Assembly: GCF_900111365.1 (NCBI RefSeq)
Contig: NZ_FOGZ01000001.1
Coordinates: forward strand, 186,001 to 250,000
DNA: 64,000 nucleotides
Origin: Propionibacterium cyclohexanicum
GTDB taxonomy: Bacteria; Actinomycetota; Actinomycetes; Propionibacteriales; Propionibacteriaceae
Direction of reading: 5' to 3'
The notes under the pieces are model-generated. The model was given only the letters and a program-made list of their open reading frames with translations, did not search any database and was not told where the DNA came from. The position numbers were made by a program, and so were the translations under genes. Of the stretch, positions 47,075 through 55,944 are shown one piece after another. Each line of letters begins with the position of its first letter. Position 1 is the first letter of the stretch.

Positions 47075-48331
47075 ATGCACGCTTGGCGCCAGGTAGAGGT
47101 CCCTGCAGTTCCCGTCACCCCCGCCCCCTACGGACTTCCCGAAACGGCGTCCCTGGTCACCACCGATGCCCGCCGCCTCGTGCCCGTCGGCCCGGCACGA
47201 GGGGAGGCCGGGCTCTATGTGTGCGGCATCACCCCCTACGACGCGACGCACCTGGGACATGCCTTCACCTATGTGAGTTTCGACGTGCTCAACCGGGTCT
47301 GGCGCGATCTGGGGCTGAGGGTCCACTATGTGCAGAACGTCACGGACGTGGACGACCCGCTGCTGGAGCGTGCCGAGCAGACTGGCGCCGACTGGCGGGA
47401 GCTGGCCGCCTCGCAGATCGACCTGTTCCGCAGCGACATGGAGGCGCTGCGCGTCTTGCCGCCGCAGTGGTACGTGCCCGCCACTGAGACGATCGGCGAG
47501 GTCGTCGAGCTCGTCGAGACATTGCGTGCCGAAGGCAGCGTGTACCGGATCGACGATCCTCAGTATCCCGACTGGTATTTCCGGACCGACCAGGCCGCCG
47601 GCTTCGGTGAGGTCAGCCATCTGAGCCGCGAGCAGATGCTCGCCGAGTTCGAGGAACACGGCGGAGACCCCCACCGTCCCGGCAAGCACGATGCGCTGGA
47701 CTGTCTGGTGTGGCGCATGGAACGGCCAGGGGAACCTGCCTGGGATTCGCCCCTGGGGCGCGGGCGGCCAGGATGGCACATCGAGTGCACGGCCATTGCG
47801 CTCAACAGACTCGGCAGTGAGTTCGCGGTACAGGCCGGCGGACGAGACCTGGCGTTTCCCCATCACGAGATGTGCGCGGCAGAGGCCATGAGTGCCACGC
47901 ACCGGCCCTTCGCCCTCAACTACGCCCATGTCGGCATGGTCGGGCTCAATGGGGAGAAGATGAGCAAGTCCCGCGGAAACCTGGAGCTGGTGAGCCGCCT
48001 GGTCGACACAGGGGTCGACCCGATGGCCATCCGCCTGGCGCTTCTGGCACACCACTATCGCAGCGACTGGGACTGGACGACAGCCGATCTGGAAGGTGCC
48101 CAACGTCGTCTCGATGCCTGGCGCGCCGCCGCTCACGCACCGCGGGGCACAGCGTCCGAGCCGGTGATCGCCGATGTGCGCTACAGCCTGCTCAACGACC
48201 TCGACACGCCCACTGCGCTCGCAGTCATCGACGAGTGGACCTCTGCCGTGCTCGCCGACGAGGGCCACGATCTCGCCGCACCGGGCGAGATGGCCGCCGC
48301 CGCGGACGCCCTGCTCGGCATCGCACTCTAA
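47075..48331 (+). CDS. mshC: Cysteine--1-D-myo-inosityl 2-amino-2-deoxy-alpha-D-glucopyranoside ligase
   Basis: MshC joins cysteine to GlcN-inositol in mycothiol synthesis, a thiol restricted to Actinobacteria. The 418-residue protein is CysS-related: the zinc Cys and HIGH-like motif in CGITPYDATHLGHAF, further zinc ligands in GWHIECTA and the HHEMC segment, and the KMSKS loop (about residue 295). It is distinguished from CysRS by length, the start region and the missing anticodon-binding domain. The ATG is leaderless. Confidence 0.93.
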   Translation: MHAWRQVEVPAVPVTPAPYGLPETASLVTTDARRLVPVGPARGEAGLYVCGITPYDATHLGHAFTYVSFDVLNRVWRDLGLRVHYVQNVTDVDDPLLERAEQTGADWRELAASQIDLFRSDMEALRVLPPQWYVPATETIGEVVELVETLRAEGSVYRIDDPQYPDWYFRTDQAAGFGEVSHLSREQMLAEFEEHGGDPHRPGKHDALDCLVWRMERPGEPAWDSPLGRGRPGWHIECTAIALNRLGSEFAVQAGGRDLAFPHHEMCAAEAMSATHRPFALNYAHVGMVGLNGEKMSKSRGNLELVSRLVDTGVDPMAIRLALLAHHYRSDWDWTTADLEGAQRRLDAWRAAAHAPRGTASEPVIADVRYSLLNDLDTPTALAVIDEWTSAVLADEGHDLAAPGEMAAAADALLGIAL

Positions 48332-48428
48332 GGATCTGGGCTGTCAGGACTTGAGCTGCAAGAACTTGAGCTGCAAGGAGCTCAACCGCGGGCACCCACC
48401 CCGCCTGGCAAGCCGTGGCACAACGGAG

Positions 48429-48490
48429 AATTGGGTCGTGCGCTGCGTCCAGCGGTGTCATCCGCTGGTGAGTGTCCGCACGACCCGATT
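48429..48490. terminator. Bidirectional terminator between mshC and ftsH
   Basis: Bases 48429-48442 pair with 48477-48490 (14 bp, one wobble), and inside it 48449-48455 pairs with 48462-48468. The structure lies between the converging 3' ends. Before it, ACTTGAGCTGCAAG occurs twice in tandem (about 48350-48380). Confidence 0.65.
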
Positions 48491-48505
48491 CCTGTCCTGG
48501 GCGCC

Positions 48506-50593
48506 TCAGCCGATCTGCGTCTGCCCGCCGGGCGGCACCATCTGCGGCACATCGGCACCGGGCATCGGGCTCTCCTCGAGCTGTGCCAGCCGTGCGGGAC
48601 GCTCGATGCCGGCGGCCGCGTAGACCTCGCTCTCGTCAAGGGTTTCCTTGGCGAGCAGCGTTGTCGCCACAGCGTCCAGCTGGGCCCGGTGCTCGCGTAG
48701 CAGCGAGACCGCGCGCTCCTGGCATTCTCCGATGATCCGGCGGACCTCGGCGTCCACGGTCGCAAGGGTCGAGTCACTGATGCCCAGCTGGCGGGGGTCG
48801 ACCTCGTCGTTGAGCACCGTGACCGGACCGATCTCGTGGCTCATGCCCCACTTGCCCACCATCTGGCGGGCGATGGCGGTGGCCTGGTTGAGATCGGATT
48901 CGGCGCCGGTGGTCGTGACACCGAAGACGGCATCCTCGGCAGCCATTCCACCGAGGGCACCGACGATCCGTCCGCGCAGGTACTCCTCGTCATACCCATA
49001 GCGGTCGGTGTCGGGGGTGGACAGCGTGACCCCCAGTGCCTGGCCACGCGGGATGATCGAGACCTTGCGCACCGGGTCGGCGCCCTTCTGGAGCATGCCG
49101 AGCAGCGCGTGGCCGGACTCGTGGTAGGCGGTGCGGCGCTTCTCGTCGTCGGGGATGACCACCGATCGCGCCACGCCGAGCTGGATCTGCTCCAGCGCAT
49201 TGGTGAAGTCGCGCTGGTATACGACAGTGTCGGCACGACGGGCCGCTTGGAGGGCTGCCTCGTTGGCCAGATTCGCCAGCTCGGCACCGGTCATGCCGGG
49301 TGTCGCCGCAGCGACCGCGGCCAGGTCCACATCGTCGGCCACCGGGATATTGCGGGTGTGCACCTTGAGAATCGATTCGCGGCCCTTCTGGTCCGGCGAG
49401 CTGACGGTGATGACCCGGTCGAACCGCCCCGGGCGAGTGAGGGCCGGGTCGAGCACGTCGGCGCGATTGGTCGCGGCCATGACGACGACTCCCTCCGTGC
49501 CGTCGAAGCCGTCCATCTCAGTGAGGATCTGGTTGAGGGTCTGCTCTCGCTCGTCGTTGCCGCCCAGCGAACGATTGGATGCCCGGGAGCGGCCGATGGC
49601 ATCGATCTCGTCGACGAAGATGATCGACGGGGCGGCCTTGCGGGCCTCGTCGAACAGCTGGCGGACGCGCTGCGCGCCGACGCCGACGATCATCTCGATG
49701 AACTCGCTGGCCGAGGCGCTGAAGAAGGGAACCTCTGCCTCGCCCGCGGTGGCCCGGGCCAGCAGCGTCTTGCCCGTTCCGGGCTGGCCCTCCAGGAGCA
49801 CGCCCTTGGGGGATCGGGCTCCCACCCGACGATATTTCTCGGGATTGCGCAGGAAGTCGACAATCTGTCGGACCTCGGCCTCCACCTCGTCGATCCCCGC
49901 GATATCGGAGAAGTTGACCCGCACGGTGTCCTTCTGGACGGGCTTCACCTCTCTGTTCATCCCCAGCCCGCCCAGTCCGCCCCCCTTGGTCATCCGGTTG
50001 GCGAACCACAGATACGCCCCGATGAGCAGGATCCATGGGCCGAAAGCCATGAGCAGGCTCATGAGCGGACTTGTCTGGCTGATCACCGAGATGGCCGAGA
50101 CCGTCACCCCATGGCTGTTGAGCATCTCCAGGAGGTTGTCGTTCGCCCAGGTGGGGCGCTCGGTCGTGAACTGCGTGTAGTTCTCGCCGCGCTTGGAGTC
50201 GGAGCTGTCCGGCACCACTGCCGGCGACTTGAGCACTCCGTCGATCGAATCGCCCTTGGCGTGCACCGATTTCACGTTGCCGGCCTGCACCTGGGCGACG
50301 AACTCGTTGTAGCTGATGGTGGGTGGCGCCTGCATGGCATTGAACCAGCTGACCAGCGCGAAGAAGACCACCAGCAGGAGCAGCCAGGGCACCCAGCGCT
50401 GCCAGGCAGGACGCTTCGGCTTGTCTCCGCCGGGCTTGTTCGGAAGGCCTTCGGTGTGCCAGGGCTTGGGGGATTCCAGTGGGGGCGGCCCGGAGGGCGC
50501 CTCACTGCTCCACCGCTTACCATTGGACGCGTCGGGATCGTGGTTCTGGTCCTGCTCACGCGCCTGGGCCGGTGGTGATGTCGGTTTGGACAC
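48506..50593 (-). CDS. ftsH: ATP-dependent zinc metalloprotease FtsH
   Basis: FtsH degrades misfolded membrane and regulatory proteins. The 695-residue protein has a long polar N-terminal part, membrane helices at about residues 68-87 and 174-196, the AAA core with Walker A EGQPGTGKTLLARA (about residue 265; the usual GPPGTGKT has Gln for the first Pro), IIFVDEIDAIG and AATNRADVLDPALTRPGRFDR. The zinc motif is in AYHESGHALLGM (about residue 490). The C-terminal tail is short. The GTG at 50593 has AAGGAGG five bases upstream. TAGGAT (50621-50626 on this strand) is the likely -10. It is divergent from hisE. Confidence 0.95.
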   Translation of the reverse strand: MSKPTSPPAQAREQDQNHDPDASNGKRWSSEAPSGPPPLESPKPWHTEGLPNKPGGDKPKRPAWQRWVPWLLLLVVFFALVSWFNAMQAPPTISYNEFVAQVQAGNVKSVHAKGDSIDGVLKSPAVVPDSSDSKRGENYTQFTTERPTWANDNLLEMLNSHGVTVSAISVISQTSPLMSLLMAFGPWILLIGAYLWFANRMTKGGGLGGLGMNREVKPVQKDTVRVNFSDIAGIDEVEAEVRQIVDFLRNPEKYRRVGARSPKGVLLEGQPGTGKTLLARATAGEAEVPFFSASASEFIEMIVGVGAQRVRQLFDEARKAAPSIIFVDEIDAIGRSRASNRSLGGNDEREQTLNQILTEMDGFDGTEGVVVMAATNRADVLDPALTRPGRFDRVITVSSPDQKGRESILKVHTRNIPVADDVDLAAVAAATPGMTGAELANLANEAALQAARRADTVVYQRDFTNALEQIQLGVARSVVIPDDEKRRTAYHESGHALLGMLQKGADPVRKVSIIPRGQALGVTLSTPDTDRYGYDEEYLRGRIVGALGGMAAEDAVFGVTTTGAESDLNQATAIARQMVGKWGMSHEIGPVTVLNDEVDPRQLGISDSTLATVDAEVRRIIGECQERAVSLLREHRAQLDAVATTLLAKETLDESEVYAAAGIERPARLAQLEESPMPGADVPQMVPPGGQTQIG

Positions 50594-50707
50594 GGAATCC
50601 TCCTTTTACCTGCTCCACTGATCCTAAACGGCTGGGGAGGACCAACTCTTCCCGCGGGGGCTGTGAACGAGCTGAGGGACGGAGTGGGAGCCGGCCGGCC
50701 TGTGCAC

Positions 50708-50713
50708 TAGGCT
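50708..50713 (+). promoter_or_regulatory. Leaderless -10 element of hisE
   Basis: TAGGCT ends six bases before the hisE GTG at 50720; there is no Shine-Dalgarno sequence. Confidence 0.6.
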
Positions 50714-50719
50714 TGCCGC

Positions 50720-50986
50720 GTGAGTAAGACCTTCGACCAGTTGTTCGGTGAATTGACCCACCTCGCGGACCTCAAGCCCGAGGGCTCGGGCACGGTGGCG
50801 AAGCTGGCGGAGGGCACCCATGCCATCGGCAAGAAGGTCGTCGAAGAGGCCTCCGAGGTCTGGCTGGCCGCCGAGTACCAGTCGCGCGAGGAGACCGCCG
50901 AGGAGATCAGTCAGCTTCTCTACTGGTGCCAGGTCATGATGATCGACCAGGGCCTGGGGCTCGAGGACATCTACCGCTATCTGTGA
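50720..50986 (+). CDS. hisE: Phosphoribosyl-ATP diphosphatase
   Basis: HisE hydrolyses phosphoribosyl-ATP to phosphoribosyl-AMP, the second step of histidine synthesis. The 88-residue protein is a small all-helical MazG-like enzyme with [19 protein letters not shown] and [18 protein letters not shown], whose acidic residues bind Mg. The GTG is leaderless. hisG follows at 51035, so the two first-step enzymes are paired, as is common in Actinobacteria. Confidence 0.95.
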   Translation: MSKTFDQLFGELTHLADLKPEGSGTVAKLAEGTHAIGKKVVEEASEVWLAAEYQSREETAEEISQLLYWCQVMMIDQGLGLEDIYRYL

Positions 50987-51034
50987 TCCGGGCTGCACCC
51001 CGCAGCGCTCCCGAACTCTTCCGAAGGATTCCTC

Positions 51035-51898
51035 GTGACCGAGCAGCACTTGATCCGGATCGCCGTCCCCAATAAGGGGGCACTGTCCGAAGCCGCCGCC
51101 CAGATGCTGCGCGAGGCAGGTTATGCCCAGCGCACCGACTCCAAGGAACTCGTCCTCATCGACGAGGCCAACGGCGTCGAGTTCTACTATCTTCGGCCTC
51201 GCGACATCGCGGTATACGTCGGCGAGGGCACGCTGGACCTGGGCATCACCGGACGAGACATGCTCATTGACTCCGGGGCGGCAGCCAGCGAGATCCTCGC
51301 GCTCGGCTTCGGGGTGAGTCGCTTCCGCTTCGCGGCACCGAAGGGAGCCCAGTACTCGCTCGAAGACCTCCAGGGCCGACGGATCGCCACGAGCTATCCG
51401 GGCCTGCTGGAGCGCTATCTGTCCGAGCACGGCCTGAGCGCTCGGCTGGTGCACCTCGATGGTGCCGTCGAGTCGAGCATCGCCCTTGGTGTCGCCGACG
51501 CCATCGCCGACGTCGTCGAGACCGGGACAACCCTGCGCAAGGCGGGGCTTGAGCTGTTCGGCGAGCCGATCCTGCGCTCCGAGGGCATCCTCATCAAGCG
51601 CAACAACGGCGAGGTGGATGCCGTGGCGCTCGACCATCTCAGCCGGCGGCTGTCCAGCGTGCTCGTGGCACGCAACTATGTGCTGATGGACTATGACTGC
51701 CCCAGCGAGCTGCTGGACAGGGCCAGTGAGCTCACTCCCGGATTCGCCTCGCCGACGGTCTCGACGCTGGCCCGGCAGGGTTGGGTAGCGGTGCGGGCCA
51801 TGGTTCCCCGTGCCGATGCCCAGCGTCTCATGGACGAGCTGTGGGATCTGGGCGCCCGGGCGATCCTCGTCACCGATCTGGCAGCCTGCCGGCTGTGA
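51035..51898 (+). CDS. hisG: ATP phosphoribosyltransferase, long form
   Basis: HisG commits PRPP and ATP to histidine synthesis. The 287-residue protein is the long, homohexameric type with a C-terminal histidine-sensing ACT-like domain (SPTVSTLARQGWVAVRAMV to the end). The catalytic part includes IAVPNKGAL, DLGITGRDML, RIATSYPGL and the PRPP loop with GAVESSIALGVADAIADVVETG. The GTG has a modest AAGGAT site upstream. It probably shares the hisE transcript. Confidence 0.95.
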   Translation: MTEQHLIRIAVPNKGALSEAAAQMLREAGYAQRTDSKELVLIDEANGVEFYYLRPRDIAVYVGEGTLDLGITGRDMLIDSGAAASEILALGFGVSRFRFAAPKGAQYSLEDLQGRRIATSYPGLLERYLSEHGLSARLVHLDGAVESSIALGVADAIADVVETGTTLRKAGLELFGEPILRSEGILIKRNNGEVDAVALDHLSRRLSSVLVARNYVLMDYDCPSELLDRASELTPGFASPTVSTLARQGWVAVRAMVPRADAQRLMDELWDLGARAILVTDLAACRL

Positions 51899-51955
51899 AT
51901 CAGCTGCCCGGCCGCCCGCTGGCGTGGCGAGCGAGAGCCCACGGCGGGAATCTGC

Positions 51956-52459
51956 TCATTCGATGCCGTGCTTGCGCAGGATCTCGGTGATCTCTGCATC
52001 GTCCTCACTGCCCAGAATGGCGGTGTCTTGGCCCTTGTGACCCCGCGATGCCGCTGGGCCGGCGGGCGGCCGGGCGATGGCGGCGCCGGGCGGAGCTGAG
52101 ACAGCAGACGGCGCATCCAGCCGGCCGGTTTCACGGCGTTGCCTTGCCTGCCCACGGGTCAGCGGCGGGATCCGGGCGCTGACCAGGTAGAGGACGACTC
52201 CGACGGCCAGTGTGGCGATGCCGATCCACATCTGCGTGGTGAGGCGCTGGGCCACGATCCAGCCGAGCACGGCGCGCACGCCGCCCAGTAACAGGCTGAG
52301 TATGCCGGTGATCCACAATCCCACGATGGCGAGGGTGCCGCTGAGGCCGCGCAGCACGGCGCGGCCGCTGTGCATCCTGCGCCAGCCGAACACGGCCCAC
52401 ACCACGCCGGCCCCGGCCAGGACGATCGTCACGATGATCGCGAAGACTTCGGAGGTCAT
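51956..52459 (-). CDS. Three-helix membrane protein of unknown function
   Basis: The 167-residue protein has three predicted membrane helices (about residues 5-25, 38-62 and 75-95) and a cytoplasmic, basic then Pro/Ala-rich tail ending DDAEITEILRKHGIE. I do not recognise a named family; similar membrane proteins near hisG occur in Actinobacteria. CAGGCT on this strand ends about six bases before the ATG and might be a variant leaderless -10. It converges with hisG. Confidence 0.6.
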   Translation of the reverse strand: MTSEVFAIIVTIVLAGAGVVWAVFGWRRMHSGRAVLRGLSGTLAIVGLWITGILSLLLGGVRAVLGWIVAQRLTTQMWIGIATLAVGVVLYLVSARIPPLTRGQARQRRETGRLDAPSAVSAPPGAAIARPPAGPAASRGHKGQDTAILGSEDDAEITEILRKHGIE

Positions 52460-52528
52460 GCACCAAGCCTGTCACAGTCCACGACGAGGCATAGAGGACT
52501 CAGCACTCACAACGGGCACGTAGCATGT

Positions 52529-52571
52529 GATGCACGGTCTCGCGCGGCATCGATGCACGGTCTCGCGCGGC
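52529..52571. repeat. Two 20-bp direct repeats before the amidase gene
   Basis: GATGCACGGTCTCGCGCGGC occurs at 52529-52548 and 52552-52571, a 23-bp period. TAGCAT just before (52521-52526) could be a -10, which would put the repeats in the leader or at the start of transcription. Confidence 0.75.
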
Positions 52572-52620
52572 GTGGATGGATCCTGCATGCGCTGCGCCAC
52601 CCAGACGAGGAGTCGCCCAG

Positions 52621-53436
52621 ATGGACATCGCCCTTGGGCAGCTGAAGCTCGCTGCCGACGCTGAGACCAATCTTGCCCAGATCACCGCTTCGGCCGAACA
52701 GGCGGCGGCCTCGGGAGCGCGCATGCTCGTGGTGCCGGAGGGACTCACGGCGCGCGACAGCGCGGACCCCTATGCTGGCGCGAACCACCCCCAGTCCCTC
52801 GACGGGCCGCTTGTCAGCGGTATCCGGGCAGTGAGCGCACGCCTCGGCCTGGCAATCGCCGGGAGCCTGCACACACCTGTCCCCGGCGCGCGGGTGGCCA
52901 ACACCGGATTCATTGTCGATGGCGGTGAGCTGGTGGCCTGCTACCGGAAGATCCATCTCTACGACGCCTTCTCGGCCCGCGAATCGCGCCATGTGCAGCC
53001 CGGGGTCGACGAGCCGCCGGTGGTCGAGATCGACGGACTGCCGATCGGCCTCATGATCTGCTACGACCTGCGCTTCCCCGAGACGGCCCGCAGCCTGGCA
53101 GTGCGCGGGGCCCAGCTCATCGTGATGCCCGCGGCGTGGGCAGCCGGTCCGCTCAAGGAGATGCACTGGCAGGTGCTCGCCATGGCACGCGCTGTGGAGA
53201 ATACCGTCTACCTGGCCGCCTGCTCGGAGGTGAGCTCGGTGAACATCGGGCGCAGCCTGCTCGTCGATCCGCTGGGGGTCGTCGTGGCGGCTGCGGGGAC
53301 TGGCCCTGAGCTGCTCATCGGCCACGTCGATCCCGGTGCGCTGGCCCGGGCGCGCACTGTGCTCCCGGTGCTCGCCAATCGCGAGTATCGGGACCCGCAG
53401 CTTCGGTCGGCCGGCGGTCATCGCGGGCCTGCCTGA
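52621..53436 (+). CDS. Nitrilase-superfamily carbon-nitrogen hydrolase
   Basis: The 271-residue protein has the Glu-Lys-Cys triad of the family: VVPEGLTAR, CYRKIHLYDAFSARES and LMICYDLRFPETAR. It most resembles the Nit1/Nit2 branch (deaminated-glutathione or omega-amidase-like enzymes), so a small amide such as 2-oxo-amide is a reasonable but unproved substrate. The ATG at 52621 follows GAGGAG (52603-52608) with a long spacing of about 12 bases and gives the family start DIALGQLKL. The open frame before it is not conserved. Confidence 0.88.
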   Translation: MDIALGQLKLAADAETNLAQITASAEQAAASGARMLVVPEGLTARDSADPYAGANHPQSLDGPLVSGIRAVSARLGLAIAGSLHTPVPGARVANTGFIVDGGELVACYRKIHLYDAFSARESRHVQPGVDEPPVVEIDGLPIGLMICYDLRFPETARSLAVRGAQLIVMPAAWAAGPLKEMHWQVLAMARAVENTVYLAACSEVSSVNIGRSLLVDPLGVVVAAAGTGPELLIGHVDPGALARARTVLPVLANREYRDPQLRSAGGHRGPA

Positions 53437-53474
53437 GGACCGGCCGGCCCCGGCTGCGCGATCCGCGGTGCCGA

Positions 53475-53504
53475 TTCGGCATGGGCTCGCTCACCGGCTA
53501 GTAT
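53475..53504 (+). promoter_or_regulatory. Promoter of infC-rpmI-rplT
   Basis: TTCGGC (53475-53480) and TAGTAT (53499-53504) are separated by 18 bases. Transcription would start near 53511, about 205 bases before infC. Confidence 0.55.
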
Positions 53505-53510
53505 GGTTGG

Positions 53511-53715
53511 GTTGTTCGGCGCCCATGGCGCTCGACCCCGCAAGTGGAGGCCTGGGCTTCCCACCTGTTCCCGATCGCTCGGGCAGGTCAGTGATGTTGC
53601 CGTCACCCGGCCTGGCCGGTGATGGCTGCCTCGGCGTTCCCAGGCCTTCGTCCACGGGCGAAGGCCTTTTCCATGTGCGCGGGCGACACTGACGGCTACA
53701 TCATTGGAGGACACA
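53511..53715 (+). promoter_or_regulatory. infC leader with terminator/antiterminator structure
   Basis: AGGCCTTCG (53642-53650) pairs with CGAAGGCCT (53659-53667) and is followed by T's (53667-53670), an intrinsic terminator inside the leader. The upstream AGGCCTGGG (53548-53556) is complementary to CCCAGGCCT (53639-53647), which overlaps the terminator's left arm, so the two helices exclude each other. Another helix (about 53602-53622) lies between. This fits attenuation of the infC operon, as known for L20/IF3 leaders elsewhere. Whether it matches a catalogued leader family was not checked. AGGCCT is itself a palindrome present three times, so alternative pairings exist. Confidence 0.6.
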
Positions 53716-54399
53716 ATCAGCAACGAACCCCGTATCAACGAGCGGATCCATGTTCCCGAGGTCCGGCTCGTCGGGCCCAACGGCGAACAGATCGGCATCG
53801 TCCGCGTCGAGCAGGCGATGCAGCTTGCCCGTGAGCACGATCTCGACCTGGTCGAGGTTGCGGCAGAGGCACGCCCCCCGGTGTGCAAACTCATGGACTA
53901 CGGCAAGTTCAAGTACGAGAGCGCCCAGAAGGAACGCGAGTCCCGGCGCAACCAGTCGAACACCGTTCTCAAGGAAATGAAGCTCCGTCCCAAGATCGAC
54001 GACCACGACTACGAGACGAAGAAGGGCCATGTCGTGCGCTTCTTGCGCGGTGGCGACAAGGTCAAGGTCACGATCATGTTCCGTGGCCGAGAGCAGTCGC
54101 GTCCGGAACTGGGACACAATCTGCTGCGCAAGCTGGCCGAGGACGTGAAGGACGACGGCTTCGTGGAGCAGTCACCCAAGCTCGAGGGCCGCAACATGCA
54201 CATGGTGGTGGCACCGACGCGCAAGAAGAGCGAGGCCCGTGCCGGCCAGGCGCAGGAGAGGGCCCGCCGACAGGCCCAGCGTGAGGCCGATGCGGCTATC
54301 GACAAGGCGGCAGAGGCTCAGCTGCGCGAGGCGGCCAAGGGCCAGCCGAAGAAGAAGCGGGGTCCCTCCGACAACCTGGACTCCGATATCGACCTGTAG
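53716..54399 (+). CDS. infC: Translation initiation factor IF-3
   Basis: IF-3 keeps the 30S subunit free and checks the start codon. The protein begins [19 protein letters not shown] and has the N domain, linker ([19 protein letters not shown]) and C domain with [19 protein letters not shown] basic, Ala-rich C-terminal tail of about 50 residues is longer than in E. coli. The likely start is ATC at 53716: GGAGG (53706-53710) lies five bases before it and no ATG, GTG or TTG fits. A TTG at 53704 is in frame but overlaps the ribosome-binding site. Rare AUU/AUC starts in infC allow autoregulation in other bacteria. Confidence 0.92.
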   Translation: MSNEPRINERIHVPEVRLVGPNGEQIGIVRVEQAMQLAREHDLDLVEVAAEARPPVCKLMDYGKFKYESAQKERESRRNQSNTVLKEMKLRPKIDDHDYETKKGHVVRFLRGGDKVKVTIMFRGREQSRPELGHNLLRKLAEDVKDDGFVEQSPKLEGRNMHMVVAPTRKKSEARAGQAQERARRQAQREADAAIDKAAEAQLREAAKGQPKKKRGPSDNLDSDIDL

Positions 54400-54495
54400 C
54401 ACCCAGCCTCAGCCCATGAGGCGACGACGTGACCTCGAGGCCACAGTGAAACGAGACGCCCGGCTCGCCGGGCCAGGCAAGAAATGGAGCGAGAA

Positions 54496-54690
54496 GTGCC
54501 CAAGATGAAGACGCATTCCGGTGCGAAGAAGCGGTTCCGCGTCACCGGGACGGGCAAGCTCATGCACGCTCGCGCCGGCAAGGCGCATCTGAACGAGCAC
54601 AAGCCCAGCCGGCGTACCCGGCGGCTGTCCGTCGATGCGGTGCTCTCACCGGCCGACGCCAAGAAGGCCCGCAAGCTGCTCGGCAAGTGA
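54496..54690 (+). CDS. rpmI: 50S ribosomal protein L35
   Basis: The 64-residue protein has the L35 pattern ([20 protein letters not shown], then [14 protein letters not shown]). GTG at 54496 is chosen because it gives the standard N-terminus and GGAG lies six bases upstream. It lies between infC and rplT in the conserved operon. Confidence 0.95.
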   Translation: MPKMKTHSGAKKRFRVTGTGKLMHARAGKAHLNEHKPSRRTRRLSVDAVLSPADAKKARKLLGK

Positions 54691-54737
54691 CCGACGCCTC
54701 CACCAGACATCTGCATCATCACAGCTAGGAGTAACAC

Positions 54738-55109
54738 ATGGCACGCGTCAAGCGCGCAGTGAACGCGAAGAAGAAGCGTCGCGAAATGATGGAGAGCGTC
54801 GCGGGTTACCGCGGACAGCGCTCCCGCCTCTATCGCAAGGCCAAGGAACAGTCACTGCACTCGGGCGTCTACGCCTTCCGTGACCGTCGCGCCAAGAAGG
54901 GTGACTTCCGCGCACTGTGGATCCAGCGCATCAATGCTGCGGCCCGTGAGCAGGGAATCACGTACAACCGCTTCATCTACGGCCTCAAGGCAGCGCAGGT
55001 CGAGGTGGATCGCAAGATCCTCGCCGATCTCGCCGTCACCGACCCCGCCGCCTTCGCGGCCCTGGTCGAGATTGCCAAGCAGAATCAGTCGGCCCCTCAG
55101 GCTGCCTGA
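54738..55109 (+). CDS. rplT: 50S ribosomal protein L20
   Basis: The 123-residue protein has the L20 signature ([16 protein letters not shown], then [16 protein letters not shown] and [17 protein letters not shown]). The ATG follows AGGAG. L20 is the autoregulator of the infC operon in other bacteria, which makes it the natural candidate to act on the leader at 53511-53715. Confidence 0.96.
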   Translation: MARVKRAVNAKKKRREMMESVAGYRGQRSRLYRKAKEQSLHSGVYAFRDRRAKKGDFRALWIQRINAAAREQGITYNRFIYGLKAAQVEVDRKILADLAVTDPAAFAALVEIAKQNQSAPQAA

Positions 55110-55117
55110 GAAAACCA

Positions 55118-55942
55118 ATGGTGCTGGACCGATTCGACGAGCCGGACGCCGTGCCCCCCCTCGGTAAGGGCGCGTTGCGTTCGGCTCGTCGTCTCGCGCA
55201 GCGCAAGGCGCGCGCCGAGACAGGGCAGTTTCTCGTCGAGGGCGTCCAGGCGGTCCGCGAGGCGCTCGACCGCCCCGGCGACGTCATCCGCCTCATCGTC
55301 GACGATCCCGTCTCGCACGCGGAACTGGTCGCCCATGCGCTCTCTGCGCAGATCGAGGTGACCCGCGCCCCGCGCGAAGTGATGGGCGCGCTGAGCGACA
55401 CCGTGACGAGCCAGGGCATCATCGCCGTCTGCCGCTGGCGCCCGGCCGAGCTCTCGAAGATCACGGCACCCCGGCTGGTGGTGATCTGCGCCCAGGTGCG
55501 TGATCCCGGCAATGCCGGGACCGTCGTACGCTGCGCCGACGCATTCGGGGCCGATCTCGTGGTCCTCACCCAGGGTTCGGTCGACATCACGAACCCCAAG
55601 ACGGTGCGGGCCTCGGTCGGCAGCATCTTCCACCTGCCGATCGTCACTGGCATGCCGCTGGTGGACGCGATCGCCTGGGCCCACCGGCACGCGATGAGGG
55701 TGCTGGCCGCCGACGCCTCGGGCTCGGCCCTGGACGAGTTCGGCGCCGGCGGCGGCCTCGACGCACCGGTCGCCTGGCTCATGGGCAATGAGGCCTGGGG
55801 TCTGCCATCCGAGGAGATCGCCCTTGCTGACCAGGTGGTGGCGGTACCGATGTGGGGACGCGCCGAGAGCCTCAATCTGTCGACCGCTGCGGCGATCTGC
55901 CTCTATGCCACCGCGAGCGCCCAACACAGGACCGGACGCTGA
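55118..55942 (+). CDS. SpoU/TrmH-family RNA 2'-O-methyltransferase
   Basis: The 274-residue protein has an N-terminal substrate-binding domain (RRLAQRKARAETGQFLVEGV) and the SPOUT knot motifs VRDPGNAGTVVRCADAFGAD, WLMGNEAWGLP and VPMWGRAESLNLSTAAAI. It probably methylates a ribose in rRNA; the site is not deducible. It lies nine bases after rplT, in the common rplT-tsnR-pheST layout. Confidence 0.9.
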   Translation: MVLDRFDEPDAVPPLGKGALRSARRLAQRKARAETGQFLVEGVQAVREALDRPGDVIRLIVDDPVSHAELVAHALSAQIEVTRAPREVMGALSDTVTSQGIIAVCRWRPAELSKITAPRLVVICAQVRDPGNAGTVVRCADAFGADLVVLTQGSVDITNPKTVRASVGSIFHLPIVTGMPLVDAIAWAHRHAMRVLAADASGSALDEFGAGGGLDAPVAWLMGNEAWGLPSEEIALADQVVAVPMWGRAESLNLSTAAAICLYATASAQHRTGR

Positions 55943-55944
55943 GG

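Noticed and set aside
53704-53706. TTG as the infC start
   Set aside because: It overlaps the GGAGG site; ATC at 53716 has correct spacing and begins the conserved sequence.
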